Source: Saccharum officinarum (lineage: Eukaryota; Streptophyta; Magnoliopsida; Poales; Poaceae). From it: DNA of 64,000 nucleotides. Position 1 is the first letter of the stretch. Each line of letters starts with the position of its first letter. Location: assembly GCA_020631735.1 (NCBI GenBank), contig CM036158.1, positions 84,703,914 to 84,767,913 on the forward strand, given 5' to 3'. The notes under the pieces were generated by a model. It did no database searches. It was not told the DNA's origin and saw only the letters and a program-made list of their open reading frames with translations. A program made the position numbers and the translations under genes. This document shows positions 47,701 through 59,559 of this stretch, piece after piece.

Positions 47701-50046
47701 TTTCAGAGAAGTAAATTTATACCATGCAGCAGTGCTAATATAGCAAGTCAACAAAATAACGGACTGAGTTACCTTATATATAGCAGCATTGCAAGGACTT
47801 CGGATATACGCTGCATGTGAGAACTCCGCAAAAGTTTTCCACGTCAGGTGATTCAAAGTCCGCACTGCTTGATCATAGCTGCCCACTGCTAAAAACTGTC
47901 CACATGGTGACCAAGCAACAGTTTTCACACCTAACCCACTTTCATATGCTAGATACTTGAACAAGCACCTTCCATCTGGCGAATATATCAGAACCTGTAA
48001 ATGACAAAAAAAGGATGTGTAATAGGCTTGGTCCTTGAAGGATCATTTTAGTTAGTATCTCTGCATAACTATATTATGCTTAGTTTAAACTTTAAAGTAG
48101 GAAAAAGAGCAAAATGTTTTTTCACAACAAGCTGAAATGAACTCTTTAGAGTTGAATGTTAGTGGTTAACCTATGAAGCATAATACGGAAGGTTCAATCA
48201 TTAAAACCTACGTACGGCAACAATAACTGAGGCACAAGGTTGATAACCTAAAAGAAAACATACGCTTCCTTTAGGAAAAAGGAGAGATCATGGTACAAGA
48301 CAAACAAGTTGACTCAGAGCAACGACACCTCAATTCAGAGCTATTAAAATTGAATTAGCAGAACAAATGTTTGCCAGCTAGAAAATTGCTATGTAAGATG
48401 ATGATACTGAAAGTAAAGATAATTTTCATGAACACATAAAGAGGATAACTAAAGACTGAAGTTGCTCACAGAAGTGCAAGTGAATGTCAAATCACACAAA
48501 AAGCGACATGGATTTGTGAAGAGAAAGTGCATGCACCTTGTATTCAAGAAGTGAATCCCAGACAACAATAGCACTATCATCTGGTGACCATTCAACACCA
48601 CCTAAGTCTACCGTGTCAACGGCAAAGATAGTCATTATCTCCCAGGAGTGACATGAGAGCAAATTTATGTAATCCTTGCAATCACGCCTGGTGCAGATTG
48701 CAGCAAACTTCCCATCCTTGGTAAAAGAAACACCTCTAGAACCATGCTTTGGCCACTGGACATGCACACATGCTGTATTTACGAGAGACCACACAGTGAG
48801 ACGGAGCTGAAACTCGGATGTAGTGAGTATATGGCGACTGTCAGGGCTCCAGCGAGCATATGCAATCCCTGCAGGACCTTCATCGATCTTGCAGGTCCAG
48901 TCAGGCTGGCTCAGTGACCAAGCCTGCACCATGGGCCGCTTGTAAAGTCCACATAGAATATATTCTGAATCCGGTGCCCACTCCACAGAACTTATCTTGT
49001 CCACACATGAAAACAATTGTGCCACCTGCATAAGTGAGTTCAAGCATACATTAATGAGCAAGCTTAGGGACACATTAATGTGGTGTCTCAATGTGAGCAC
49101 ATATTTTACAACAATATGAGCTCATGCCAAACTTGAAATTAATATACCTCATGAGTTCATCTATATGGTAAATACGACTTTGTCTAAAAATATGGTAAAT
49201 AAGAAACTTGGAAGACATATACATGATGTGACCATTCTTGAAAATTTAAACCATAATACTTGATGTGAAATTTACATATACATGCATGAAACCATAAAGG
49301 GCCCATCTGGCAGTGCTCTAGCTCCCAGGTACTCTTCGGATTTGGAGTTTGTATAAGAAATTAAGGCCCATTTGAGTAAGTATTCTCAATCTAGACTGGA
49401 AACAAAATGACTTACCTAAATACTCCCGCTTTGCCCTAGCTCCAGCTTCATTAATTCTTGGCGCTAGGAATACCCAGCTCCGAGAATTCTTGAAGCTGGA
49501 GCTGTGTGGCTGAGCCAAACACCTAAGTGTTCATGGAACTTTCAGGATCCAAGCAATCGAAACACAGTTCTCAAACAAAATAATGCCAAATACAAAATGC
49601 TAGCTGATACACCCGTTCAGAGGCATGCGCCAGTCAACCTCCAGGTAGGCCCTTACCATTGGGTACAGAGATTCATCGATCCAAAGTGCACCGTGAAATT
49701 GAGCTAAGCACAATCTAGTCCTGAACCCTAGGATTTCAGATCGGCAGAAGTAGGCGCATTTCATGGATCAGCAGGCTCGAATTAGAGCAGCACGGAGTCA
49801 CATTACCCAAGTCCACAATTCCAGATTCAGCGATTACACCAGGAACCCAAACCCTAAACCCACATTCCGATTCACGAGCCCAGAGATGGATTGAGAGAAA
49901 GGAGATGGGGAAACGAACGGTGCGGGTACCTTCAGTGAGACGACGTCCCGGATGACGAGGCGGTAGTCTACGGCAATAGCGAGGAAGCGCGAGTCGGGGG
50001 AGAAGGAGCACGGGCCTGTCTGCTTGAACGCCTCCGTGAACTCCAT
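44735..50046 (-). CDS. WRAP73: WRAP73/WDR8-type WD40 repeat protein
   Basis: Six exons on the - strand: 50046-49930, 49025-48537, 47994-47773, 47659-47575, 45643-45530 and 45120-44735. All introns are GT-AG, and the joined frame is 470 residues without stops. It begins MEFTEAFKQTGPCSFSPDSR and contains WD40 blades such as YILCGLYKRPMVQAWSL, RWSPDSRHILTT, RDCKDYINLL, VKTVAWSPCGQFLAVGSYD and RNDNMPTALWIWDICRLDL. It ends in an acidic DQSDDTSDDE tail. Length and blade order match the WRAP73 family (about 460 residues in animals). In fungi and animals this family works with SSX2IP/Msd1 at microtubule-organising centres and spindle poles; a similar plant role is inference. Introns 1 and 4 contain transposon insertions but exons are clean. 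Confidence 0.94.
46588..47056. mobile_element. MITE with AGCGGGCTATAG ends
   Basis: The left end TTTAAATAGCGGGCTATAG and the right end CTATAGCCCGCAATTTTAAA are inverted repeats. It interrupts the L1 fragment and contains a perfect 34-bp hairpin (46857-46950). Confidence 0.75.
46857..46950. repeat. Perfect 34-bp inverted repeat (hairpin)
   Basis: Arms 46857-46890 and 46917-46950 are exact reverse complements around a 26-base loop. The left arm starts atcatattaaataatgttcc. It lies within a MITE in WRAP73 intron 4. Confidence 0.95.
49298..49520. mobile_element. hAT-like MITE in WRAP73 intron 1
   Basis: The ends GGGCCCATCTGGCAGTGCTC and the complement of GTTTGGCTCAGCCACACAGC, with AGCTCC inside both, resemble a common grass MITE. 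The match is imperfect and no target duplication was fixed. Confidence 0.5.
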
Positions 50047-50215
50047 CCCTTCCGATCGCCCGAGACAAACCTCCGGGCGATGGGGAACGGAAGTGAGGCC
50101 TCTCAAGTCTCAACAACGGCTGCTGCTCCGGTGACGGTGATCTAGTGAGGTCGGGTTTCGATTTTTAGAAGGTTCGTGTTTGGAATTTGAATTTCTCGTC
50201 AGGATAGAGATGTAA

Positions 50216-50653
50216 GGCTATCCACACTCATGCACATTTATATTCATCCTCTCTACGTTTAGTCAGTAAGATTCTCTCTTCTATACTTAATTTTCTCGCA
50301 CCCATCCATTCTCTATATCATCCTATATCCACTCTATTCACTGTGGGACCTACTTGTCACTTTATCTAAATATGTCCATGTGTGATCTAGTTTTGAAGGA
50401 TTTATTGAGACGAATTTAATGGTGCAATTGAAATTTAATTTGAATTTTTGGTTTGTGAGTTATAACATTTTTTCTTTTGTTTAGCTAGTGGGGCCGCCAC
50501 TGCCCACTATAGAGTAAACACTATACCACTCTAAATATAGAGTAAGAGAAAAGATAGAGTATCGTTTTAGAGTACCCAGTACAGCAGTTTTTACTCTATA
50601 TTCATACTCTAAAGCTTTATAATATGTCTTTAGAGTACCCACTGCGGGTAGTC
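50216..50653. mobile_element. Tourist-like MITE upstream of WRAP73
   Basis: The termini GGCTATCCACACT and the complement of GACTACCCGCAGT are inverted. A TAA duplication flanks (50213-50215 and 50654-50656). It starts 170 bp before the WRAP73 start codon, so it may lie in the promoter. Confidence 0.75.
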
Positions 50654-50816
50654 TAAACATTAAAAACCTTGCTTGATTGGCTTTTGGCCCCACAGGCCGG
50701 CTGGGGTTGGACGTTCTGCTTCGTTGACACTTGGCTGCAATAACGTCTTTGGCAGAAAGCTTTGTTTTCAGCATGACAGTCAAAGTACTATGTTGCAGAA
50801 CATATTCACTCTTGTT

Positions 50817-51062
50817 TACTTCCCAAAATATTTTACAAAATATAACTGTAGTGATACTGTAGCATTTCATTGTTATTTGGCAATTATTGTCCGATCATGG
50901 ACTAATTAGGCTTAAAAGATTCGTCTCGTGATTTACAACTAAACCGTGTAATTAGTTTTATTTTTTTTATCTATATTTAATGCTTTATGCATGTGTCCAA
51001 AGATTCGATGTGACGAGAATCTAAAATATTTTGCAAAATATTTTGGGAACTAAACAAGAGCC
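50817..51062 (-). mobile_element. Grass hAT-type MITE, copy 5
   Basis: Contains CTGTAGCATTTC, AAAAGATTCGTCTCG and GGGAACTAAACAAG, the family's ordered motifs. Confidence 0.8.
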
Positions 51063-51067
51063 AAGTA

Positions 51068-51156
51068 CTCCCTCCGTCCCTTAATATGTCTCTAGAAAAT
51101 CATGTTTTCCTCACAAACACGTTTCCCGGGCGACGCTTATAAAGGGACGGAGGGAG
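51068..51156. mobile_element. Stowaway MITE (89 bp)
   Basis: CTCCCTCCGTCCC at the left and its exact complement at the right, with TA on both sides (51066-51067 and 51157-51158). This is a textbook mariner-type Stowaway. A further CTCCCTCCGTCC end starts at 51223 without a partner. Confidence 0.92.
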
Positions 51157-51548
51157 TATAAAAACGAGAGAAGAATGAATTCTCTAGTGAGCTATTATCA
51201 AGCTCTTAGATCTTATTATATACTCCCTCCGTCCTAAAAAAAAAACATAATCCAGCGATTCAAAATTTGTCCCAAAAATATTGCACTTTTATACGGTGTC
51301 AGAAGCAGGTTGAGGTACCAGGGCACATAGACCAATCGGCTTTCAAAAGCCTGTAACCTTCATGCATGGACGTGGCACCTTGTTGGCCACTCGTTTAAAC
51401 TTCTAGAGCATTCTTTCCTGTAGAGCAGTTTATTTGTTGTTGGTAAATGGTGCGCTGCAAAACTGACAAAGACCTGGTGTATAAGTGCACACAGGGGTAT
51501 TTTGGTAATTTCACTCGCTACATTGGTATCCGTGTCCGGTCCTTCAAT

Positions 51549-51656
<108 letters not shown>

Positions 51657-52109
51657 GAGAATAAAAAATAATTCTTTTATTTTGTGTCTCTATATTCTTC
51701 TGTTTGCATTAAGCGAGAAGATCATAAGAGCCAGAGAGGAAAATACCCTAATCGCTAGCAATATGTTTACAATACATTATCAATGCGATAAAGCTCAGGG
51801 GTGGAGCCAGGAACAAAAGAGAGAGGGGTATTGAGGATAGGGCTGTTGGATATTGAGCCGCTTGATATTAAAATGAGCCGGTGGCTTTGCACGGAGCAAG
51901 CTAAAAAAGTCAGCTCGGCTTGGTTGGGTAATAAGCTAGAGTTAACTCGGTAAACTCAGGAGCTATAGATAGAAAAAAAAATTCCACTCAACAAAGAAAT
52001 CAGCGTTCACATATGTTTGATTCAGTATAGCGAATTAGAAAAATTCTACTTCAAAGAAGAAATCAACAAAAAAAACATGGTTCACGTATCGTCGATACAA
52101 TATCAAGGC

Positions 52110-52352
52110 CCTGCTTAGTTCCCAGAAAATTTTGCAAAATTTTTCAGATTTCCCGTCACATGGAATCTTTGGACACATGCGTGAAGCATTAAATATAGAT
52201 AAAAAATAAAACTAATTACACAGTTTAGACGAAATAGACGAGACGAATCTTTTAAGCCTAATTAGACCATAATTGGATAATATTTACCAAATAACAACGA
52301 AAAACGCTACACTGTCATTTTGCCAAAAATTTTGCATCTGAACCGGCCCCAA
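52110..52352 (+). mobile_element. Grass hAT-type MITE, copy 6
   Basis: Starts GGCCCTGCTTAGTTCCCAG and carries AAAATTTTGCAAAATTTTTC and GAAGCATTAAATATAG, ending AACCGGCCCC. Confidence 0.85.
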
Positions 52353-52672
52353 GAGAAAGAAGCAAAATTAATCCACTTTGAGAAAGTCAAATCACACGGC
52401 AAGATCTGTAGAATCCATTGAAGACCTGACAGCAAGTCACAGCATCCAGCCCAATCTCAAAATAAATAAAAAGCAAGCAGAGCTTTGAGGGAGTGTAGAC
52501 TGTAGAGCTAGAGCTTCGCATGACGCTTGTAGTACCGGCGTGAAGACCTCGTCAGGGGCGAGCTCAGCTCTGATGCTGACCTACAAAGAGGGGAGATGAC
52601 GAGAGTTGAGGAGTTGAGTCGGAGAGAGAGAGAAGCGTGGTGCCCCGGTCAAATGTCATGGTCGGCTCTGAT

Positions 52673-52931
52673 TAGGGGATAAAAACAGATCACAGATATC
52701 ACTGATATTATATTTGTTTTCATATTTCTATCCGATTTCAGATTCGAACGTGGATAGTGTCAACCATACCGGATAGGAGATGGTTGGATATTGACATCAT
52801 AAATATGTGATTTGAATATTGGATATATCGGATGTTGAATATTCGGATTCGGATACGGACATATCTGAACTCCTCTGAATGAATTCGGTCTCGAATATGG
52901 TCGGAAAATATCCATATCGTTTTCACCCCTA
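52673..52931. mobile_element. hAT MITE with 8-bp target duplication
   Basis: The termini TAGGGGATAAAAAC and the complement of TAGGGGTGAAAACG are inverted. A perfect duplication GCTCTGAT flanks them (52665-52672 and 52932-52939). The interior is rich in GATATT and GGATAT phrases. Confidence 0.92.
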
Positions 52932-52939
52932 GCTCTGAT

Positions 52940-53722
52940 GCTCTCGCGTGCGGCGGCCATAGGATAGGGACGGGAGCACGACCACACGGAGGGATGGGAT
53001 CACGGAGGGGCAGGGCGAATGGGCTGTGGCATGTGGTCTTAAAGATTTTGTTGCACACAATTCCTGAAAACGCAGCTCCTTAGACTCGCGAGCAGCTTGC
53101 GAGCTGTCTCGAGTTAGCTCGTTATATAGGTAAAGAGCTAAAGCCTTGGCTCGGCTCGCTGACATAAGTTAGCCATGAGCCGGGCGAGCTAACGACCTTT
53201 GAGTTTTTTTTGTCCGGACCTAATTGAGAAGGGGGTAGATCTGCATAAATCTATACCTAGTATTAGAAAGCCAAAACAAATTCAGTCTATATTTTCTCCA
53301 CCTTCCCTAACTAATTTCGTAAATGTGGAAGTTGTTTCTCTATTAGTCTAAGCCCTTATATTTTATATGACATGAGATAACCTAGATGGTTAATCCTGGT
53401 TCTAATAGATCCCCGATCATAACAAATAACTTGAATAGGAATTCTAATTTATATATCTATATGTATCTATGTATTTATATCTATGTCTATACCTCCCTCT
53501 ATCCTCTATATTCATGTCCTACCTCGTATATCGTATGATCCGGACTCGTGATTCCCGCTCATACGAATTAGAACAACTCACATTTAACGATGCTATGGAA
53601 TCTTTCCTATACATATTGAGTTTCGTTGCAACACATAAATACATTTATATATCCCTCCGCATTTTTGGTCTGGTTTCCATTTTTTCCTTCACCTCCTTCT
53701 TCTACGAGTCCGCTTCGATCAT
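52940..53722. other. No recognised gene
   Basis: Bases 53060-53210 are rich in GAGCTCG-like motifs, as in the hAT element at 11815, and may be a remnant of that family. The open frame at 53469-53951 (+) has no known domain. Confidence 0.35.
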
Positions 53723-54382
53723 TGTTGGGGGAACGCCATCCGTGCGACACCCCACCCTCGCCTTGGACTGGGGGGACCCTCGTCTACTTCTAGCCCCACA
53801 GTACTACTGTGCGCAGGGTCGTCTCGCTGCCGATAGGGATCGCCTAGGGCACCGCCATCGCTCGCATGGGTTTTGGGACATCTTCATTAACAAACCCCGC
53901 ACTGCCTCGCGAACGCTCTCGGCAAGGGATACTTTAACTCTGTTTCTGTAGGATCGAGCACCGCCTGTGAGGCCTCGTTGGCGGGAGAACCCTCGCAACG
54001 CCTACTCAATCGCCATTCACTCATTCGAAAGAAGATGAAAATTCATGGTCCCCTCAGGTGAAGCTCCCAACTACTTTAGGAGAGTGGTTGGGGTGAGAGG
54101 TCAAAATACCATAGGGGCCGTGTCAATGTAAAGAAGACCACAGGTTAGCCTAGGGGCAATTGTAATTTATTCTTGTCCGCGGTTATGTCTAATAAATACA
54201 CGAGAGACATTATAGTAATGGGCAATGAATTAATGACCATTTACTTCTGAATTAATCCAATCGTGTTCCGTTCCGCATAGCTCCACCTCCCCTCTCTCTC
54301 CTTCTCCCTCTCCTGTGGGGCACCCTCAGCCTCCACAGCGCTAGTCGTTAGCGAGGGTAGGAGGCGAAGCGAACCCTCTACA
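53723..54382 (+). mobile_element. Retand/Tat-like gypsy 5' LTR and primer site
   Basis: The LTR starts TGTTGGGGGAACGCC and ends CCTCTACA. Directly after it ATTGGTGCTGTACGTGGGG resembles primer-binding sites of Tat-lineage gypsy elements. A short gag-like start follows at 54434 (MAQRPRGPPLADGTVGSTST). The 5' flank was not tested for duplication. It probably belongs with the integrase remnant at 56340-57600. Confidence 0.55.
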
Positions 54383-54642
54383 ATTGGTGCTGTACGTGGG
54401 GACCCCATTGTACCACCTACCAATCCAATCATGGCCCAAAGACCCAGGGGCCCTCCCCTCGCCGACGGAACTGTCGGTTCGACCTCCACCGCCGAGGCTT
54501 GGCCAACCAAACTGCACCACCATGGCTGCAGAGGTCCTGGGTCTAGAGATCCCAAATGCGGCCATTATCGCAATGGGACAGCCTAGCGACGATGGGTAGC
54601 CCGAAGACGCGGTCGACGTGGAAGTCCAGGGTGAAAGCATCT

Positions 54643-54772
54643 AGGGCCCCGTTCGGCTGGAATTATAAGCCGGCTGAAAAACACTGTTGGCTGATTTTTT
54701 ATGAGAGAAAAATATTGTTCCGGCTGAAAAACAAGCTGAATAAGACGGATTATAAGCCAGATGAACAGGGCC
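54643..54772. mobile_element. Short hAT-like MITE
   Basis: GGGCCCCGTTCGGCTGG at the left and CCAGATGAACAGGGCC at the right are inverted, with TTATAAGCC motifs inside both. Length is about 130 bp. A related sequence interrupts the integrase near 56640. Confidence 0.7.
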
Positions 54773-54774
54773 TA

Positions 54775-56322
54775 TGCCCCTAGAGTGAGTTTCGATGATT
54801 GATGACAATGGTTAATTATCATGACTAACGTGTGTATTGCAGAGACGATAGAATGCTAGGTCATGGTAATGGTAATCGTGGGCGATGTGGTGATCATGCC
54901 CCTTATCGATGAAAATCATTTTTGGTTTTCAAAGGATGGACAACAAGGTTAAGGACAATTAGTTCCAGATGTCGAGGAGTTGAATGACATTCGGATTAGT
55001 CATCAGGACTTTTGTTTTTCTCCTTTGGCCATATTATTAAGGGGGGCATGGATGGGTAGCTTGACCTAGGTGAGTCTAATGGTTAGGTGTGGTGCACACT
55101 TGTTAAACTTAGCACTAGGTAGCTCCAAGATAGCCCTGAGATTGTTTGGAACAAAAGCCGTTCAAGAAGTGTTTGAATCGGAGGTCGTTTCGGCCTTCAA
55201 ACAGGCGACAGACACTGAAGGCAGAGAGCGACAGACGCTGACATCAGCGTCTGTCGCATGGAACTCACGCGAACTGAGTGGATTTAGAGCGACAGATGCG
55301 GGGGTGAAGGGCGTCAGATGTGTCCCTCGCTGTTGCCCGCGATAGACGCCGATAGAGCATAGCGTCTGACGCGTCTGGTGTGCGTCAGACGCAGTCCAGA
55401 ACGCCCTGAAGTGCTCAGACCACACGACAGACGCGTCTGGTGCTAGGGCGACAGACACTGGGCTGCGTCTATTGGCCACTAATGGCTAGTTGAACTTTAT
55501 ACTTCGTTACAAGCGACAGACGTGTACTTCGATGGCGACAGACGCGTCTGTTGGCCCCGAAATTTGCTGTTTCTTTGAAGTAACGGTTGGGGGAGTTGAG
55601 GGGGAGTATAAATACAACCCCTACCCCTCCATTTGAGGCACTCTTGCTCATTTGCTTAGCTGAGAAACACCTTTCAAGTGCAAGGAAGTGCAAGAGCCCT
55701 AGTGAGGATTGGGATTTGAGAATCCAAGACTAAAGACCCTCATTAGCGACTAGAGAGTAGCAAGTGTGCATCCACCTTCTCATTAGGCTTATTGTGGTCA
55801 AGTGAGAGTTCTTGCTTGTTACTCTTGGTGATCGCCATCACCTAGATGGCTTGGTGGTGATTGGGAGCTTGGTGATCATCTAGCGGAGCTTGTGGATGAC
55901 CCAACTCATCTTATGAGCGGTTGTAGGCGATTCACCGCAACGGAGTATCAAAGAATCAGCCCGTAGAGAGCACTTGATCCTTGCGCGGATCAAGGGGGAG
56001 TTACACCCTTGCGCGGGTGCTCCAACGAGGACTAGTGAGGAGTGACGACTCTCCGATACCTCAGGAAAACATCGCCGTATTCCTAACCCTTTACATTCAA
56101 GCAATTTATTTTCCCGTATTACTTTCATTGCTTGATTTACTTTTCTAGATTTGCCATGCTAGATTAAGATTGGAACTTAGGGTGCAAAACCTTTTTCGGT
56201 AGAATTACTAGGAACACTTGTAGGCACTAGGGGTAAATTATGGCTTAGTAGGATTTAATTCTTATAATAAATTTTAGAAAAGCCCAATTCACCCCCCTCT
56301 TGAGCATCTTGATCCTTTCACA
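54775..56322. mobile_element. SIRE-like LTR with GACAGACGC motif cluster
   Basis: The right end reads CACCCCCCTCTTGAGCATCT then CCTTTCA, a characteristic copia (SIRE-type) terminus. GAGTATAAATACAACCCC near 55600 looks like the promoter. The left boundary abuts a MITE and is uncertain. At 55200-55560 the motif GACAGAC(G)C and its complement recur at least ten times. Confidence 0.5.
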
Positions 56323-56339
56323 GGGGACTGTGGTTCTCA

Positions 56340-57600
56340 CATAATGGCCCAAAGCCCTCGTGGGGAAGACATTCAAGCAAGGTTTGTACTGGCCCACCGC
56401 CCTCACCGACGTAGCTGCCTTAGTACGAAGTTGCGAAGGTTGCCAACTTGTAGCCGCGCATTCCAACAGCCTAGGCGCTCCAATTGCTCTCTATGCCAAA
56501 CCTGACATCTCCAAAGATGGGCCATGGACCTTGTCGAATCTCTCCCCGCTGCACTAGGAAACCTGAGATACGCGGTGGTCGCAGTAGAGTACTTCACCAA
56601 GTGGATTGAGGCGAAGGCACTCGTAATAATCGCCCTTGAACTTATCAGCCCGACTTATCAATCATGGTACAATATTTTTCTTCTCACAACAAAACAGCAT
56701 CAGTCGGCTTATCAGCCGCAAAAACCATCAGCCGAACAACTCTATATCCTCGCAAGCAGTAAGGAATTTTTTCTGTCAACAAGTTATACTAGCCAAGCCC
56801 CCGCGGTGACGCGGGCGATAATAGTGAGAAATATGTGCAGAGAATGTATTGTTCAATGTTTCGCACAAAATGAATTGGCCTGCTTTGATATGTGAAAGAA
56901 TTACGCTTTTTTAAGGAAAGAAATGGTCTAACCTAGTATAAAAAACATTAGTTGTTTGGGAGTGTCTAGCATTGAAAAGGAAGAGAGGAAAAATAGGGAA
57001 AAACATAAGTAAGTTTGAAAAAAGAGTACGTAGCATGGAAAGAAGAGAACAGTAGGAGTAGGAAAAGGGGGAAGAAAAAGGAAAAAATATTCATTGCAGT
57101 AGTCGGGTACTGTATCAAAAGGAACATGGAGCATGGGTTGATACAAGTAGTCGAGTACTGCTTTTATTAAAGGTTGCTAATGTTTGAAGGGTATGTACTT
57201 TTGTTAACGGGTAAGTGCTTTTTGGAAACATGCTTATATTGCAAACGGATTAAAAGGCGCTAATGGTCAACGGGTCTGCACTGTTCATATTGGGCGGGTA
57301 CTGTTCACAGGATCCGATACTATTCTGGCAGCAGCGATTATGTGAGAGGTTACTGTTGATAAACAGTGACCTGTGAGGGAGGGGTTGGCATATAAGCCTT
57401 AGGAGTATAGGGTAAATGCCGCTACGAAGTCCCCATATACCTCACCATCGATAACGGCACCAAATTCGATTGCGACGCATTCAAGAAATTCTATAAACTA
57501 GCTGGGCATCGCTATTTGCTTCGCGTCAGTCAGACACTCTCAGTTCAATGGCCTCGTCAAGAGAGCGAACGGCATCATCCTACAGGGAACCCATAATAAG
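56340..57600 (+). pseudogene. Retand-like gypsy integrase, split by two insertions
   Basis: The zinc-binding region reads FKQGLYWPTALTDVAAL then SCEGCQLVA. After a frame change, DLVESLPAALGNLRYAVVAV and EYFTKWIEAKAL follow, the start of the catalytic core. A MITE-like piece (about 56635-56750) and a Helitron (56789-57413) interrupt. The core then resumes with YEVPIYLTIDNGTKFDCDAF and the decayed QSNGLVERANGI-like end. It is non-functional. Most of gag-pol is missing, replaced by the SIRE-like LTR region. Confidence 0.8.
56789..57413 (-). mobile_element. Short Helitron inside the integrase remnant
   Basis: In - orientation the 3' end has the hairpin GCCCGCG-TCAC-CGCGGGGGC, then CTAG, with T as the next host base. 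The 5' end reads CTATACTCCTAAGGCTTATA, similar to plant Helitron starts although the TC dinucleotide is altered. Removing it restores colinearity of the integrase (KEFFLSTS to CRYEVPI), which supports the boundaries. Confidence 0.7.
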
Positions 57601-57769
57601 GTCAATCTTAATGAGTTTCATATCCTATTTTCCAAAATTTTCATGTGTTTGATATAGTGTAAATAAGTTTAATCCTATAAAATTTTCATCATCTTTCTTT
57701 TCATCTATACTATGTCATATCAGCTTATTTAATACTCATAAAACTCCTAAAACCTCATTGAGACTGACC
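57600..57769. mobile_element. Tourist-like MITE
   Basis: GGTCAATCTTAATGAGTTTC and the complement of GGTCAGTCTCAATGAGGTTT are inverted termini of about 170 bp. TAA precedes and TAT follows. It is related to 37714-37991. Confidence 0.7.
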
Positions 57770-59207
57770 TATCACTCAGGGATTAAACTCGAAACTCATG
57801 CTAGCTAAGCCATGTGCAGATGCTTGAATGGTATGCCGTCATCATGTACAATAGCAGCAAATGGAACTTGACAAAATGGACTACATGAATGTAATGCAAG
57901 CAACATAAAGTATGTTAGTGGGTAAACTTGTCTTTTGTGCCGTCAATTAACCGCTATCTACATGTGTGAGATGGCAATGGCGTATAGGAGAACAGAAAAT
58001 TAAATCCAACGGCAAAGGAGAAAACCTATAGTTTTAATGATATGCATGGGACGAGTATATATTCTAATTACATACAATGAACTTTACCATTTATATGTAT
58101 GACTACAGAGAGTAATCAATAAATGGCCAGGACAAAGGAAAAGATAGAGGACTGGCCCGAACAAAGAGCAAGAGAAGAAATACATTCATTCATCAGGTTC
58201 AATGAAAAAAAACTATAAGGGTTTTGGATCCTTCATTTGGAGGAATTGAAATCTAATTACCGACGGACAGATAAAGCACGTATATGGGCAAGGCATCGTC
58301 GTCTGATACTCTCGGTCTCTCTTGAAGGCTCTCACCTAGCTACAGTTGACAGAGGGGGAAAAAGGGATTTCAGTCGCCGCCGGCGGAGACGGTGTCTCTT
58401 CTGCGCCTCTGATGCCGTGGCGTCGCGAGGTGGCGGAGACCGCTGGTCTCTTGCCGCGTGGGGTAGTCTATAGTTAGGTCCTAATTTATCTAGGTTTAGG
58501 TTTCCTGGCGACGCCGGCGACGGTGGCGGCGATGTCGTGGAGGAATAAGTCCTCTCGGATTCTTTCTCGTCCCATCGGCGCTCCACTCCGCAACGATGGC
58601 GAGTCCATGGAGGTGGTGCTCCCTGTGTGGAGTTCCTGTGCAGGAGTCCATGGCCGGCGGCTACTCTTCTTGGCACTTGCCGAGGCGAGGTAGGTGTTGG
58701 CCTTTTGTTTCCAGGATGGAGAGGCAGCTCTGGGTTTCGCGACGACGTGGAGGTTGAATCGAGCTCCTTTTCCCCATGCGGCGGTCGTCATCGACGGTGA
58801 GCTCTGATTCAAGGTCTAGAGTGCTTGGGCGTGTCCCTGGCCGCGATGGCGTTCTCCAACGACTCTTCTCGTTCGTTTGGACGAGTGACTACTGCGGCTC
58901 TTTGCAAAGCCTTTGTGCGATGGATACTCTCTCGATCTGGGTAGACGCCGTTTGTGTGTGCTGGTTTCTGGCGATGGCCGCGGCGGCGAATGCAGGTGGT
59001 TTGGGCGAAACAGAGGGTCCAGGGACTTACTTGTAATTTCTATTTTTCTAGGCCCTTTGTGCAAATAGGTTGGACAGCTGTCCTCTGTATCCTACTGTTG
59101 CGTACCTGTATTTGTACTGGTATTTGTACGTTCCTTTAACTCTAATACAAGTATGGTTGTGATCAAAAATTTTGAGCATCAGCTCTTCAAGTACAAGCTG
59201 TAGTATC
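57770..59207. other. Unassigned; GC-rich block 58330-59020
   Basis: No domain was recognised. The GC-rich block with many GGCGACG phrases, followed by an AT-rich tail ending in TCTAATACAAG, could be the untranslated part of an L1-type LINE; that is a guess. It runs into the second gap. Confidence 0.3.
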
Positions 59208-59307
59208 NNNNNNNNNNNNNNNNNNNNNNNNNNNNNNNNNNNNNNNNNNNNNNNNNNNNNNNNNNNNNNNNNNNNNNNNNNNNNNNNNNNNNNNNNNNNN
59301 NNNNNNN
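59208..59307. other. Assembly gap (100 N)
   Basis: A second run of exactly 100 N. The downstream part of the CACTA element is probably cut here. Confidence 0.98.
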
Positions 59308-59559
59308 TGCATGACCGTCGTGGTTGAAGACAGTGACGACGAGTAGATTGTGTGGCCTTTGGGCAAGGCATCTCGCTTGTGTGATGTAATAAAGTTACTA
59401 CGATACTTCTCTACTAATGGTTTGTAATAATGTTACATAAGGTTTGAAGTTTGAAAAACTGGTTTGTAATCTATGTTATCTATAGACTTCCGCTACCACT
59501 TCTGTTGAATATTTTGAATAAACTGTTGTAATATTGCAATACTCCTGTGATTGGATCCT

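Noticed and set aside
51840..53210. Second full hAT element of the 11815 family
   Set aside because: GAGC-rich motifs lie at both sides, but no matching termini or 8-bp duplication could be found.
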